64,000 bases of DNA from an uncultured Clostridia bacterium. GTDB lineage: Bacteria > Bacillota > Peptococcia > Peptococcales > Peptococcaceae. The translations under genes were made by a program, and so were the position numbers. Below are positions 52,736 to 62,545 of this stretch, in pieces. Positions within the stretch are counted from its first letter, which is position 1; each line of letters begins with the position of its first letter. The DNA is taken from the NCBI GenBank assembly GCA_944391625.1, contig CALXUG010000005.1:54199-118198 (forward strand), written 5' to 3'. Below the pieces are notes generated by a model. It saw only the letters and a list, made by a program, of their open reading frames with translations, was not told where the DNA came from and made no database searches.

Positions 52736-54196
52736 GTGGAGAAGAGTATGAAAAACAATAAGAATGTAGTTAGTTACATTCATGTAGCCATTATGATTGC
52801 TTTAATGCTTTGCGGAAGCTTTTTACCAACGTTTGGACAGATTACGCCTTTAGGCATGAAGGTATTTGGCGTTTTCTTAGGCTTATTATATGGCTGGGTC
52901 TTTGTTGGTATTTTATGGCCAAGTGTGCTGGGCTTTTTTACATTATCATTAACAGGAGTTACCAATCCATTGATGGCATTTGTTGCAGGTTTTTCCAACC
53001 CAACTACCACAATGGTTATCATGTCTTATGTACTTGCTTATAGTTTGGGTAAAATTGGTGTAACAGAAGCGGTTGCCTATTGGGCTATGAGTAAAAAAGT
53101 TTTTGTGAATCGCCCATGGTTATTTGTAACAGCCATTGTTCTTGTTACCTGTCTGTTGGGTATGTTGGGCGGAATGTTTGCAGCTATTTTTCTGATGTGG
53201 GGCGTTACCAAAACCATTGCTGATAAAAATGGTGTGGAAAAAGGTAACTTAGTAGTCAGTATGGTTTATGCACTGGTGTTGTTTGGCGGCTTTAGCGGTG
53301 GGCAAATGGTTCCGTTCTATGGCGGTGTTATCATGTATGGTGGATTTTTGACAGCTGCAACCGGCGTTGTGGTTGAGGGTTTGCCATTCTTGATTGCCGG
53401 GGAATTATACACCATGCTCTCTATGCTGGCGGTGATTCTTATTGTAAAAGTTGTATTTAAACCGGATGCATCTAAATTCTATTTGACAGAAGAAATGCGT
53501 GCAGAATATGCAAAATACAAATTGAATAAGAAGCAGAAAGTCGGTTTGATTTTGTTAGTATTCTATTTCTTGGCATTGTTGTTGCCGTCTGTTTTCCACG
53601 GTGGATTTTGGACCATGTTAAGCACTTGGGGTATGGTTGGTATGACTATTCTATATGTAGTAGTATTTTCTATCTGGAAAGATGAAGATGGTAATGATAT
53701 GTGCTCTATGGAAGAATGTTTTTCCAAAGGTGTAGCTTGGGGACCGATTTTATTGTTTATGGTTACCATTCCGTTGGCTACTGCTATGGAATCGGAAGAA
53801 GTTGGTATTATGGCTACTGTCAGTGCAGCCTGCGCACCAATTTTCTCTGGTATGAGTCCGATGGTTTTCTTAATTGTAGTAGCGATTGTAATGGGGCTTT
53901 TGACACAGGTGCTGCACAATTTGGTTGTAGCGGCATTATTTACACCGGTACTGGCACCAATTTATATTGCCATGGGTGGAAATCCAATTACATTCTTCTT
54001 TGTTCTTTATGCAGCGTTATGTTGTTCCTTTGGTACTCCGGCAGCATCTATGCAGGCCGGTCTGTTGTACGGACATTCTGATGTTTCAACCAAAAACGCT
54101 TATTTGTTAGGATGGCTGTATTATATTGTAACAGTGATTATCGTGATTGCCATGATTCCGTTATGTGATCTTTTGTTTGCTTATTACATGGCTTAA
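52736..54196 (+). CDS. SLC13/DASS-like anion:sodium symporter (cassette B)
   Basis: The permease has about 486 residues and about 12-13 membrane helices. Two related halves have re-entrant-like segments: GFSNPTTTMVIMSY near residue 85 and the C-terminal CCSFGTPAASMQAG near 436, both typical of ion-transporter-fold (DASS/ArsB/CitM) carriers of dicarboxylates, sulfate and other anions. The open frame extends 29 codons upstream, but AAGGGGTG precedes GTG 52736. It is followed at 72 bases by the phosphodiesterase and then a LysR gene, a different transporter family in the same context as cassette A. The substrate is not known. Confidence 0.82.
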   Translation: MEKSMKNNKNVVSYIHVAIMIALMLCGSFLPTFGQITPLGMKVFGVFLGLLYGWVFVGILWPSVLGFFTLSLTGVTNPLMAFVAGFSNPTTTMVIMSYVLAYSLGKIGVTEAVAYWAMSKKVFVNRPWLFVTAIVLVTCLLGMLGGMFAAIFLMWGVTKTIADKNGVEKGNLVVSMVYALVLFGGFSGGQMVPFYGGVIMYGGFLTAATGVVVEGLPFLIAGELYTMLSMLAVILIVKVVFKPDASKFYLTEEMRAEYAKYKLNKKQKVGLILLVFYFLALLLPSVFHGGFWTMLSTWGMVGMTILYVVVFSIWKDEDGNDMCSMEECFSKGVAWGPILLFMVTIPLATAMESEEVGIMATVSAACAPIFSGMSPMVFLIVVAIVMGLLTQVLHNLVVAALFTPVLAPIYIAMGGNPITFFFVLYAALCCSFGTPAASMQAGLLYGHSDVSTKNAYLLGWLYYIVTVIIVIAMIPLCDLLFAYYMA

Positions 54197-54268
54197 GGGA
54201 TAGAATGACTGTAGTGTAAAATTAAAATTTCTATAAATATTTTGTGTTTTGGAAGGAGAAGATGAAAC

Positions 54269-56350
54269 ATGTCAGACAACAAAGTGATTGTGTTAGGTAT
54301 TGATGGTATGGATCCTAAAATGACAAGACGGTTGGTAGATGAAGGCCGCTTGCCAAACATTGAAAAATTAATCAAACAGGGTGGCGCTCGTCATGACTTG
54401 GTGTTACTGGGCGGTGTGCCAACCATTACCCCGCCAATGTGGACCACTTTGGCTACCGGCGCATATCCAAATACCCATGGTGTAACCTGTTACTGGAACT
54501 CCCATCCAACCGAACTGGATCGTTTGGTATACGCTTTTGATACATCCAAAATTACGGCAGAACAGGTTTGGGAAACCGCAGTGAAAGCTGGGAAAAAAGC
54601 GTTGGTTTGGACATGGCCCTGCTGCTGGCCGGCAAGAATTGACAGTCCAAATCTGCATATTGTAGGCGGACTAGCTCCATTAGGCCCTAACCATACATCT
54701 GCAATTGTGGATGACGATTATCTGACCTATGCTTCTGTGGATTGCAAAGCGATTGGCCCTCGTGAACATTTAGAAGCAAAAGGCGGCGCTGGCTGCATTA
54801 TGACAGAGGATATGAAAGAATCCGGTCCGGTTGAAGGCTATGTGTCTAGCTTTAACGAAATGGGCGCAGGGAACGCATCTGCCGATACTGGTGAAGGTGT
54901 TCAGGTGGGTATTGCTCCCAAAACATGGTTGCTGTTTGACCATATGGAAGGGGAAGAAATGAACGAATCAGATAAATGTCTGAAAACCTATAATTCTCCT
55001 ATTACAGAACCGAAAAACTGGAATCGGGAACTGCCGGAAGGTGCAAAAGAATTTCATGTTATTGTGGCTCAGGGTACAGTGCAGTATCCGAGCTTGATGC
55101 TTAAAAATGAAAATGGTCAGTATGACCGTGTAGAAATCTATAAAAACAAAAAGGCGGAAGTGCCATTTGTGGCCATAAAAGATGGTGAATATTATCCATT
55201 GGTAGAAACAGAATTGCTCTTTGGCGATAGAAAAGTGAAAACAACAAGACATTTCACTATTGTTAAGATGGATCCGCAAGGTACTTATGTTACTGTTTCT
55301 GCCGGTATTCCGATGGATATTGAAACAGAACGGAAAGAGTCTAACTGGCTGCCGCAATCTTTGTATCAGCAGTCTGTGGATATTGCAGGCTATATTCCAT
55401 ACGCCATCGGTGTAGGAGGCGGTTATCCGGAAATGATTAGCCGTCGTTCTCTGCCAAGCTGGGATGCATTCACCAAATGGCAGGCAAAAGCATTGCTGGG
55501 ATTGATTGAACAGAATGGCTATGATTGTGTATTCACTCACCTGCACAGCTGTGACCACATTGGTCATCCTGCCTGGAGATGGGCAAAAACAAGAGAAAAA
55601 TACGGCAATAATGATGAAAAAGTATATCAGAGCTTGTTAGAAGAAATCTATCTGCAGGCAGATGAATATGTAGGTCAATTCATGCCTCTGATGGAACAGG
55701 GCTGGAATATCATTGTGACGTCTGACCATGGTCTGCTGTGCAGTGAAGAAGATGATCTGCCATTCTTGGGAGAAGGTTTCGTTATGAATGTTGGTGTTAT
55801 GCGCGAACTGGGCTATACAGTACTGAAAAAAGATGAAAACGGCAAAGAGATAAGGGAAATTGACTGGGAAAAAACCAAAGCCGTTGCACCGCGCGGCAAC
55901 CATATTTATATCAACCTGAAAGGCCGTAATCCTCATGGTATTGTAGATCCGGAAGACCAATATGAATTAGAACGTCAGATTATTGATGATTTGTACAGCT
56001 ATCGGATGAATGGTAAGCGTATTGTCAATATTGCTATGCGTAATAAAGATGCAGCGCTGTTGGGCCTGAGTGGTCCAAAATGCGGCGATATTATCTACTT
56101 CTTAGAAGAAGGGTTTAACAGACTGCACGGTGATGCCTTATCTACTACAGAAGGTTACTTTGGCACATCGGTATCTCCAATCTTTATCGCAGCAGGTCCT
56201 GGTATTAAAAAAGGTGTAGAAACCGACCGCGTAATCCGTGAAGTAGACGTAGCGCCAACTGTATCTGCATTACTGGGTATTCCAATCCCGGCTCAGTGCG
56301 AAGGAGCGCCTGCATATCAGATTTTAGAAAGCGGTACCTATCAAATTTAA
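54269..56350 (+). CDS. Alkaline-phosphatase-superfamily phosphodiesterase (cassette B)
   Basis: The 693-residue cytoplasmic enzyme is a paralogue of the one at 19.7-21.8 kb. The aligned catalytic residues are Asp12 (GIDGMDP), nucleophile Thr54 (PTITPPMW), Asp429 and His433 (HLHSCDHIGH), Asp486-His487 (TSDHG) and His620 (RLHGDA). The Asn after TPP in paralogue A is Met57 here, a change near the nucleophile that may alter substrate handling. The middle insertion (about 130-370) differs most. The gene follows the SLC13-type transporter with AAGGAG and ends before a terminator and a LysR gene. Ester hydrolysis of an imported anion is inferred. Confidence 0.85.
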   Translation: MSDNKVIVLGIDGMDPKMTRRLVDEGRLPNIEKLIKQGGARHDLVLLGGVPTITPPMWTTLATGAYPNTHGVTCYWNSHPTELDRLVYAFDTSKITAEQVWETAVKAGKKALVWTWPCCWPARIDSPNLHIVGGLAPLGPNHTSAIVDDDYLTYASVDCKAIGPREHLEAKGGAGCIMTEDMKESGPVEGYVSSFNEMGAGNASADTGEGVQVGIAPKTWLLFDHMEGEEMNESDKCLKTYNSPITEPKNWNRELPEGAKEFHVIVAQGTVQYPSLMLKNENGQYDRVEIYKNKKAEVPFVAIKDGEYYPLVETELLFGDRKVKTTRHFTIVKMDPQGTYVTVSAGIPMDIETERKESNWLPQSLYQQSVDIAGYIPYAIGVGGGYPEMISRRSLPSWDAFTKWQAKALLGLIEQNGYDCVFTHLHSCDHIGHPAWRWAKTREKYGNNDEKVYQSLLEEIYLQADEYVGQFMPLMEQGWNIIVTSDHGLLCSEEDDLPFLGEGFVMNVGVMRELGYTVLKKDENGKEIREIDWEKTKAVAPRGNHIYINLKGRNPHGIVDPEDQYELERQIIDDLYSYRMNGKRIVNIAMRNKDAALLGLSGPKCGDIIYFLEEGFNRLHGDALSTTEGYFGTSVSPIFIAAGPGIKKGVETDRVIREVDVAPTVSALLGIPIPAQCEGAPAYQILESGTYQI

Positions 56351-56410
56351 GAATTGAGAGCATGTTATCATATAGCGAAATACGTTTATGTTGGTGATAA
56401 CGCTGAAAAA

Positions 56411-56455
56411 CAAAAAAGATCAGTGAGGATGTAAAAAATTCTCGCTGATTTTTTG
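56411..56455 (+). terminator. Terminator after phosphodiesterase B
   Basis: AAAAAAGATCAGTGAG pairs with CTCGCTGATTTTTT (one G-U) around a loop and ends in T residues. Confidence 0.88.
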
Positions 56456-56520
56456 TATCAATTTTTATATTGAATTGAAATTTGCACACAATAAAAATTA
56501 GAAAAAACTATCCTCACTCT

Positions 56521-56544
56521 TTGCTTAAAACAGTTTTTAAGCAA
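56521..56544. promoter_or_regulatory. Perfect 10-bp inverted repeat upstream of the LysR gene
   Basis: TTGCTTAAAA, CAGT and TTTTAAGCAA form an exact palindrome about 96 bases before the LysR start. It may be its autoregulatory operator. Confidence 0.4.
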
Positions 56545-56639
56545 GATGAACAGAAGCGAAGTATGATAAAATAGTCATGATTAAGGTAGGGATAGTGGAT
56601 GATGATAAATGATTACAGAAATTCAGGGAGGTTTTATCC

Positions 56640-57551
56640 ATGAATATGATGCAGATACAATACTTATTAGATGCTGTTAAGTTTCACTCCATTCATAAGA
56701 CAGCGGAAAAATATAATATTTCACCTCAAGGAGCCAGTAAAGCAATTCGGATGCTGGAACAGGAACTGGGTATTGTGTTGATAGAACGTTCAACGAAAGG
56801 CGTTGATCTGACAGAATACGGCGAACATTTAATACCTTACTTTGAAGAACTTTTGTGCAGTTATCATAAAATCAAAGCCTATTGCAATGAACTGAATCTA
56901 TTACCGGACCCCAAGACGATCTCCGGAGAAATTAATCTGGCGGTAACACCACGATTTACCGATAGCTACCTTGGCTCGCTGCTTACAAGTTTTAACTTGC
57001 AATATCCCAATATTCGGATTCGGGTAGATTCTATGAATAACAGCAAGATTTTTCAAAAAATGCAGGAAGGAAAAAGTTTTGATATTGGCATTGTGACAGT
57101 TGCCAATATCGAACCCAATATAGAACAGTTATCCAGTTTTTTATTAAAATCCAATTTGCAGTTAATTTCTTATTGTACCAAATCACTGTATATATGTGGT
57201 CTTAAGAAAACCATAGAAAAAATAGGAAAGGTATTCCCCATTCATTCTGCTGATGCACCTCGTTCTATCGTTGCCTATGAATATGGAGGCATTATGGAAG
57301 ATTACAGAGCGGACTACGATTATCAGATGGATTCCATTACAGCGCAGCTGAATTTCATCAATCAGCATGATATGGTGGGGGCCTATGCGTTGGATGAATT
57401 TAAACGGCACTTTAATACAAAAAAGCATGCATATATTCCTATGGATTCATCAATTACGTTAACCTACGGCAGTTTGATGAATGGTAATCATCGCTTATCA
57501 GAGGTGGAAAAGATTTTTTTGCAGTTCTTATATGAAAATTTTAAGGAATAA
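56640..57551 (+). CDS. LysR-family transcriptional regulator (cassette B)
   Basis: The 303-residue protein has the N-terminal winged helix (MQIQYLLDAVKFHSIHKTAEKYNISPQGASKAIRMLEQ) and a substrate-binding-like effector domain from about 92. It has the same length as the LysR of cassette A. AGGGAGG precedes the ATG. It probably controls the transporter and phosphodiesterase genes upstream, acting from its own promoter after the terminator at 56.4 kb. Confidence 0.92.
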   Translation: MNMMQIQYLLDAVKFHSIHKTAEKYNISPQGASKAIRMLEQELGIVLIERSTKGVDLTEYGEHLIPYFEELLCSYHKIKAYCNELNLLPDPKTISGEINLAVTPRFTDSYLGSLLTSFNLQYPNIRIRVDSMNNSKIFQKMQEGKSFDIGIVTVANIEPNIEQLSSFLLKSNLQLISYCTKSLYICGLKKTIEKIGKVFPIHSADAPRSIVAYEYGGIMEDYRADYDYQMDSITAQLNFINQHDMVGAYALDEFKRHFNTKKHAYIPMDSSITLTYGSLMNGNHRLSEVEKIFLQFLYENFKE

Positions 57552-57697
57552 TTGTGTAAAGACTGGCAATACTTCTGTTTGCGCAAAAGGAATTTTCTGT
57601 TGATACGGCGTAATTAATAGACATTGCATGATACCGAAAAAGCGGATATAATAATTCGGATAAAGCAAGAGAAATTCCATTGGAAAAGGGGTTACAA

Positions 57698-58864
57698 ATG
57701 GTGGAGGAAGAACATATTACCCGCGTGGAGTATCAAGGTAAGGAAATTATTTTGATTGCGACGGCGCATGTGTCAAAGCAAAGCGCTGAGCTGGTAAAAG
57801 AAGTGATTGACCGGGAGCAGCCGGATAGTATTTGCGTAGAACTGGACGAAGACCGGTATCAGAACATTAAAAATCCTAAAAAATGGGAAAATACCGATTT
57901 GGTACAGGTTATCAAAGATAAAAAAGTTGGCTTTATGTTAGCCCAATTGGTACTGGCATCCTATCAGCGTAAATTGGCCAAGCAGCTGGATACCAATGTA
58001 GGCGAGGAAATGCTGCAGGGGATTCGTTCTGCCGAAGAAACAGGGGCAGAGCTGGTATTGGCTGACCGCAATATTCAAACTACGTTTATGCGCATCTGGC
58101 GCAAGATGAGTTTGAAAGAGAAATTTGATTTGCTGCTGAATTTATTCTTCGCATTGGATGAAGAAGATGAAACAGAAATCAGTGATGAGGAAATTGCCAA
58201 GCTGCTGCAAAAGGATATGCTGGAGGCAGCCATGACCAGCATGAAAGAGGAGTTTCCGAAAATCGGAGATATTTTACTGTGCGAGCGGGATCAGCATTTG
58301 GCCAATAAGATCAAAAATGCGCCCGGAAAGAAGATTGTGGCTGTATTGGGCGGTGCCCACGTAGCAGGTGTAAAAGAAGAAATTTTTAAAGAACAGAATA
58401 TGGCAGAGATTACTTCTGTGCCGCCTGCCGGAAAAGCAGGAAAGATTATAGGCTGGGCAGTGCCGGTGGCCATTGTGGCTTTGATCGCTTATGGGTTTGT
58501 GCAAGGTTTTCAGACCGGTATGGAGCAAGTTTTAAGCTGGATTTTGTGGAATGGTTCTTTGGCAGCGTTATTTACAGCAATTATGCTGGGGCATCCGCTG
58601 AGTATTCTAACTGCATTTGTAGTGGCGCCCATTTCGTCTTTGAACCCCATGTTGGCCTGCGGATGGTTTGCCGGTTTGATGGAGGCTCATATCCGTAAGC
58701 CGAAAGTGGAAGATGTCAATAATATTTCCAATGATATATTTAGTATCAAAGGGTTGTTTCATAATCGTTTTTTGCGTACACTGCTGATTGTGATTATGGC
58801 CAATCTGGGCAGTACCTTGGGTACAATCATTGCAGGGATGGATATTATTAAAAATGTATTTTAA
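57698..58864 (+). CDS. TraB/PrgY-family membrane protein
   Basis: The protein of about 388 residues has an N-terminal Tiki/TraB domain (about 1-240) with IILIATAHVSKQSAE, ICVELDEDRY and the later VVAVLGGAHVAGV; the His, Glu and His positions resemble the proposed metalloprotease-like site. A C-terminal part of about four membrane helices (250-388) follows. Enterococcal TraB/PrgY limits pheromone activity, but the role of chromosomal relatives is unknown. An upstream TTG at 57680 is in frame; AAAGGGG favours the ATG at 57698. It is a single gene. Confidence 0.88.
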   Translation: MVEEEHITRVEYQGKEIILIATAHVSKQSAELVKEVIDREQPDSICVELDEDRYQNIKNPKKWENTDLVQVIKDKKVGFMLAQLVLASYQRKLAKQLDTNVGEEMLQGIRSAEETGAELVLADRNIQTTFMRIWRKMSLKEKFDLLLNLFFALDEEDETEISDEEIAKLLQKDMLEAAMTSMKEEFPKIGDILLCERDQHLANKIKNAPGKKIVAVLGGAHVAGVKEEIFKEQNMAEITSVPPAGKAGKIIGWAVPVAIVALIAYGFVQGFQTGMEQVLSWILWNGSLAALFTAIMLGHPLSILTAFVVAPISSLNPMLACGWFAGLMEAHIRKPKVEDVNNISNDIFSIKGLFHNRFLRTLLIVIMANLGSTLGTIIAGMDIIKNVF

Positions 58865-59103
58865 TCTTATTTAGAACTGGCTGGGGTATGGTAAGTCTGT
58901 TTTGTAAATAGAATGTATTGCAGAGAAAGACAATTAACTTTGAAATTGTGCTTTGGCCTATACATGAAATGCTTCAGCATATGGATGCCGAGAAAATGGC
59001 ATTTGTCAGAGTTGTTCAAAAACGGACTAAGAAAAAACAGAACAAAAAGGGTTGCTTGGGGATAAATCTGTGTTCTGTATACAGTATATACAATGAAACT
59101 CTA

Positions 59104-59132
59104 TTGTGTAAAAGTTGCATTCACAGTATAAT
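59104..59132 (+). promoter_or_regulatory. Putative promoter of the citrate synthase operon
   Basis: TTGTGT and a perfect TATAAT are spaced by 17 bases. Transcription would start near 59139, giving a short leader that contains the hairpin at 59167-59218. The gap 58865-59235 holds no convincing gene. Confidence 0.55.
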
Positions 59133-59166
59133 AGCTATACTAAAGAAAAATAACTTTACAGATAAA

Positions 59167-59218
59167 GGCGCCGAAAATGTGGCATGATGTACAAAGCTAT
59201 TTTTTCGGTGTCTTTTTT
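59167..59218 (+). terminator. Terminator or attenuator 18 bases before the citrate synthase start
   Basis: GGCGCCGAAAA pairs with TTTTCGGTGTC (two G-U) and is followed by six T residues, between the likely promoter and the gene. Its place in the leader suggests transcription attenuation. A terminator for an upstream transcript is the alternative. Confidence 0.7.
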
Positions 59219-59235
59219 GAATAGGAGGAACCGGT

Positions 59236-60630
59236 ATGGATTTATTTACTGCCAAGGGTGCGGTTGAAGTTACCGAACCAAGATTATATAAGGATGCCTT
59301 TCCTTATGATGATTTCCCTAAAAATGCTTTTGTGGAAGGCACCTACCCCTATGATATTCCTGAAGATATATGGGTAACCGATACCACATTCCGCGACGGA
59401 CAGCAATCCATGGAATCTTTTACACCAAAGCAGATTGAAGATATTTTTACCTACATGCATTTGTTGGACAATGGCAATGGCATTATCCGGCAGAGTGAAT
59501 TTTTTATCTACAGCGATCGGGACAGAGAAGCCATTGAACGGTGCCAGGCTTTGGATTATCAGTTTCCGCAGATAACCACCTGGATTCGTCCTCTGCCCAA
59601 TGATATTGCCCTGGCGGCAAGTATGGGCATTAAAGAAACCGGTGTATTAATGTCCTGTTCTGATTATCATATTTTTGGCAAGCTGAATAAAAACCGCCGG
59701 GAAGTTTTTGATATGTATTTGAAAGCAGCGGCTGATATTATGGAAAAAGGAATTCGGCCTCGCTGCCATCTGGAAGATATCACCCGCGCTGATGTGTTTG
59801 AATTTGTGATTCCGCTGATCAAAGCGCTGGACGAGCTGGGCAAATCCGGCGGTATGGATATCAAGTTCCGTTTATGCGACACACTGGGTGTGGGCAAACC
59901 GTTCAGCCGTATGGCTATCCCTCGCAGTGTACCGGCATTGGTGCATCATGTGAAAGAGGAAACCGGCGTTCGCGCTGAACAGCTGGAATGGCACGGACAC
60001 AACGACTATTACTATGCAGTAGCCAATTCTACTGCGGCCTGGATGCATGGTGTATCCAGCATCAGCACCACACTGCTGGGTATTGGTGAACGGACCGGCA
60101 ATACGCCGTTAGAGGCAATGCTGGTAGAATATGCCCAGTTAAAACACCCTGAAAAACCGATGAATTTTCATGCATTAACAGAAATTGCCCGTTATTTTGA
60201 ACGGGAATTCCGCTATAGCGTTCCGCCGAAAACACCGTTTGTCGGTGAAGATTTCAATGCTACAAAAGCGGGAATTCATGCGGACGGTTTGTTAAAGCAT
60301 GAAGATATCTATAATTCGGTAGATACCTTAAAAGTATTTAATCGGCCTATTCGGATCGCCATCAATCAGTTTTCGGGCAATGCGGGGATTGCCGCATGGA
60401 TTAATGGCGAATATGGCTTCCTTGGCGATGAAAAAATCACCAAGAAAGACCCATTGGTGCATAAAATTAAAGCCTGGATTGATGATCAGTATGCCAGCGG
60501 TCGTAATACGGCAATCAGTGACTGTGAAATGCATTTTCTGGTAGGGAAGTTTATTGTAAGTATCCGTACCGGAAAAGATGAAGATTTAAAAAATATTGTA
60601 ATACCAGGAGGTTGTGGAGAACGTGGCTAA
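59236..60630 (+). CDS. Re-type citrate synthase (HMG-CoA lyase-like family)
   Basis: The 464-residue protein belongs to the isopropylmalate/homocitrate synthase superfamily, not the classical Si-citrate synthases. It has VTDTTFRDGQQSM (metal and substrate-binding), the RCHLEDITRAD barrel strand, WHGHNDYYYAVANS (metal His pair) and GIGERTGNTPLEAM. The best-known close relatives are Re-citrate synthases of anaerobes, which condense acetyl-CoA and oxaloacetate with opposite stereochemistry. Aconitase and isocitrate dehydrogenase directly downstream make this the oxidative branch toward 2-oxoglutarate and glutamate. Homocitrate synthase is less likely in this context. AGGAGG precedes the ATG. Confidence 0.88.
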   Translation: MDLFTAKGAVEVTEPRLYKDAFPYDDFPKNAFVEGTYPYDIPEDIWVTDTTFRDGQQSMESFTPKQIEDIFTYMHLLDNGNGIIRQSEFFIYSDRDREAIERCQALDYQFPQITTWIRPLPNDIALAASMGIKETGVLMSCSDYHIFGKLNKNRREVFDMYLKAAADIMEKGIRPRCHLEDITRADVFEFVIPLIKALDELGKSGGMDIKFRLCDTLGVGKPFSRMAIPRSVPALVHHVKEETGVRAEQLEWHGHNDYYYAVANSTAAWMHGVSSISTTLLGIGERTGNTPLEAMLVEYAQLKHPEKPMNFHALTEIARYFEREFRYSVPPKTPFVGEDFNATKAGIHADGLLKHEDIYNSVDTLKVFNRPIRIAINQFSGNAGIAAWINGEYGFLGDEKITKKDPLVHKIKAWIDDQYASGRNTAISDCEMHFLVGKFIVSIRTGKDEDLKNIVIPGGCGERG

Positions 60631-62545
60631 TTTAACAGAAAAAATTATCAGCCGTCACATCACAGACGGTGAAATGAAACCGGGAACGGAAATTGGTTTA
60701 AAAATCGATCAAACCTTAACCCAGGACTCTACAGGAACAATGGCTTATCTGGAACTGGAAGCAATGGGTATTGACAGAGTAAAAACAAAATTGTCTGTTG
60801 CCTATATTGACCACAATATGCTGCAGGCTGGTCCGGAAAATTTTGACGATCACCTGTTTATTCAAAGCGCAGCCAAAAATTATGGCATCTGGTTTTCCAA
60901 ACCAGGCAACGGCATTTGCCACCAGGTGCATTTGGAACGGTTTGGCGTACCGGGCGATACCTTGATTGGTTCGGACAGCCATACACCTACTGCCGGTGGT
61001 TTGGGTATGCTGGCTATTGGCGCCGGCGGCGTAGACGTTGCGGCAGCTATGGCAGGGCGCAGCTATTATATCCAGATGCCTGATGTTATAGAAGTTCGTT
61101 TGCATGGTCATCTGCGTCCGGGTGTATCCGCAAAAGATATCATTTTATATGTATTGCAGCAGGAAACGGTAAAAGGCGGCGTCAACAAAGTTTATGAATA
61201 CACCGGAGACGGCGTGGCAACTCTGAGCGTACCGGAACGGGCCACCATTACCAACATGGGCGCTGAATTGGGCGCTACCACCTCTATTTTCCCAAGCGAT
61301 GAAGCTACTCGGGAATTTTTACAATCCATGGGCAGAGAAGATGCCTATCAGCCATTAAGCGCCGATGCCGATGCTGCTTATGTAAAAACCATTGAAGTAA
61401 ACCTGGATGAACTGGTACCAATGGTAGCTTGTCCTCATAGTCCCGACAAAGTAGTGGCTGTCAGCCAATTAGCCGGTGAAGTGATTCAGCAGGTAGCCAT
61501 CGGCAGCTGCACCAACTCCTCTTATTTGGATTTGGCAAAATGCGCTATGTTATTGAAAGGCAAAAAAGTAAATGAGAATGTGTCCCTGGTAATTTCTCCA
61601 GGCTCCCGTCAAATTTTAAAACGGTTGGCCGATGACGGATTGCTGTCCATCTTTTTGGAAGCAGGTGCTCGCGTACTGGAATGCGGTTGCGGTCCTTGCA
61701 TCGGTATGGGGCAGGCGCCATGTAACAACGGCAAATCGCTGCGTACCTTTAACAGAAATTTCTATGGCCGCAGCGGCACCAAATCCGCTGATGTGTATCT
61801 GGTAAGTCCGGAAACTGCCATTGCCTCCGCTTTGACAGGTGTGATTACCGATCCAAGCGGCATCCAAGATTTCGGCGCAGCAAAAGTGCCGGAAAAATTT
61901 GAAATTGATGACAATCTGCTGATTGCGCCAAATGAAGCTTATATCGGCAAAACAGAACTGGTGAAAGGGCCTAACATCAAAGGCGTGCCAGCCGCTGTGC
62001 CGCCGCAGGATACCTTGAATGCCAAAGTGCTGACCGTATTGGAAGACAATATTACAACCGACCATATTATGCCGTCCAATGCATCTTTACTGCCATATCG
62101 TTCTAATATCCCACATCTGGCTGATTACTGCCTGACTCCCAGTGATGCCCAGTTCCCGGCCAAAGCAAAAGCTAACGGCGGCGGTATCATTGTGGCAGGC
62201 GAAAACTATGGGCAGGGATCCAGCCGTGAACATGCGGCGCTGGCTCCGCTGTATCTGGGCGTAAAAGCTGTCATTGCCAAATCTTTTGCCCGCATTCACA
62301 AACAGAATCTGGTGAACAACGGTATTATGCCGTTGGTATTTGCCAATGCAGCTGACTATGAAAAAATTCATGAAGGCGATGAACTGGCCTTTACCGATTT
62401 GATCGAACAGATTAAAAGCGGCAATGTTACCATGACCAACAAAACCACCGGCGATGTGATTGACTTGCACATTGAGCTGGGCGGCAGACAGGAAGGGTTG
62501 TTGTTGGCAGGGGGGCTATTAACCTCAATCAAGATGGCACGTTAA
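60623..62545 (+). CDS. acn: Aconitate hydratase
   Basis: The enzyme of about 640 residues has the iron-sulfur cysteines in GSCTNSS (near 296) and CGCGPCIGM (near 356 and 359), SDSHTPTAGGLG in the active site, and a C-terminal swivel domain with GENYGQGSSREHAAL. It interconverts citrate and isocitrate. Two GTG starts are possible. The one at 60614 is only two bases from AGGAGG, so I choose 60623, overlapping the citrate synthase gene by eight bases. The compact size resembles the mitochondrial-type and homoaconitase-like bacterial enzymes. Confidence 0.94.
   Translation: MANLTEKIISRHITDGEMKPGTEIGLKIDQTLTQDSTGTMAYLELEAMGIDRVKTKLSVAYIDHNMLQAGPENFDDHLFIQSAAKNYGIWFSKPGNGICHQVHLERFGVPGDTLIGSDSHTPTAGGLGMLAIGAGGVDVAAAMAGRSYYIQMPDVIEVRLHGHLRPGVSAKDIILYVLQQETVKGGVNKVYEYTGDGVATLSVPERATITNMGAELGATTSIFPSDEATREFLQSMGREDAYQPLSADADAAYVKTIEVNLDELVPMVACPHSPDKVVAVSQLAGEVIQQVAIGSCTNSSYLDLAKCAMLLKGKKVNENVSLVISPGSRQILKRLADDGLLSIFLEAGARVLECGCGPCIGMGQAPCNNGKSLRTFNRNFYGRSGTKSADVYLVSPETAIASALTGVITDPSGIQDFGAAKVPEKFEIDDNLLIAPNEAYIGKTELVKGPNIKGVPAAVPPQDTLNAKVLTVLEDNITTDHIMPSNASLLPYRSNIPHLADYCLTPSDAQFPAKAKANGGGIIVAGENYGQGSSREHAALAPLYLGVKAVIAKSFARIHKQNLVNNGIMPLVFANAADYEKIHEGDELAFTDLIEQIKSGNVTMTNKTTGDVIDLHIELGGRQEGLLLAGGLLTSIKMAR

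Noticed and set aside
58918..59187. An 89-codon open frame before the citrate synthase gene
   Set aside because: It starts at TTG without a ribosome site, runs into the terminator hairpin, and its product has no recognisable features.
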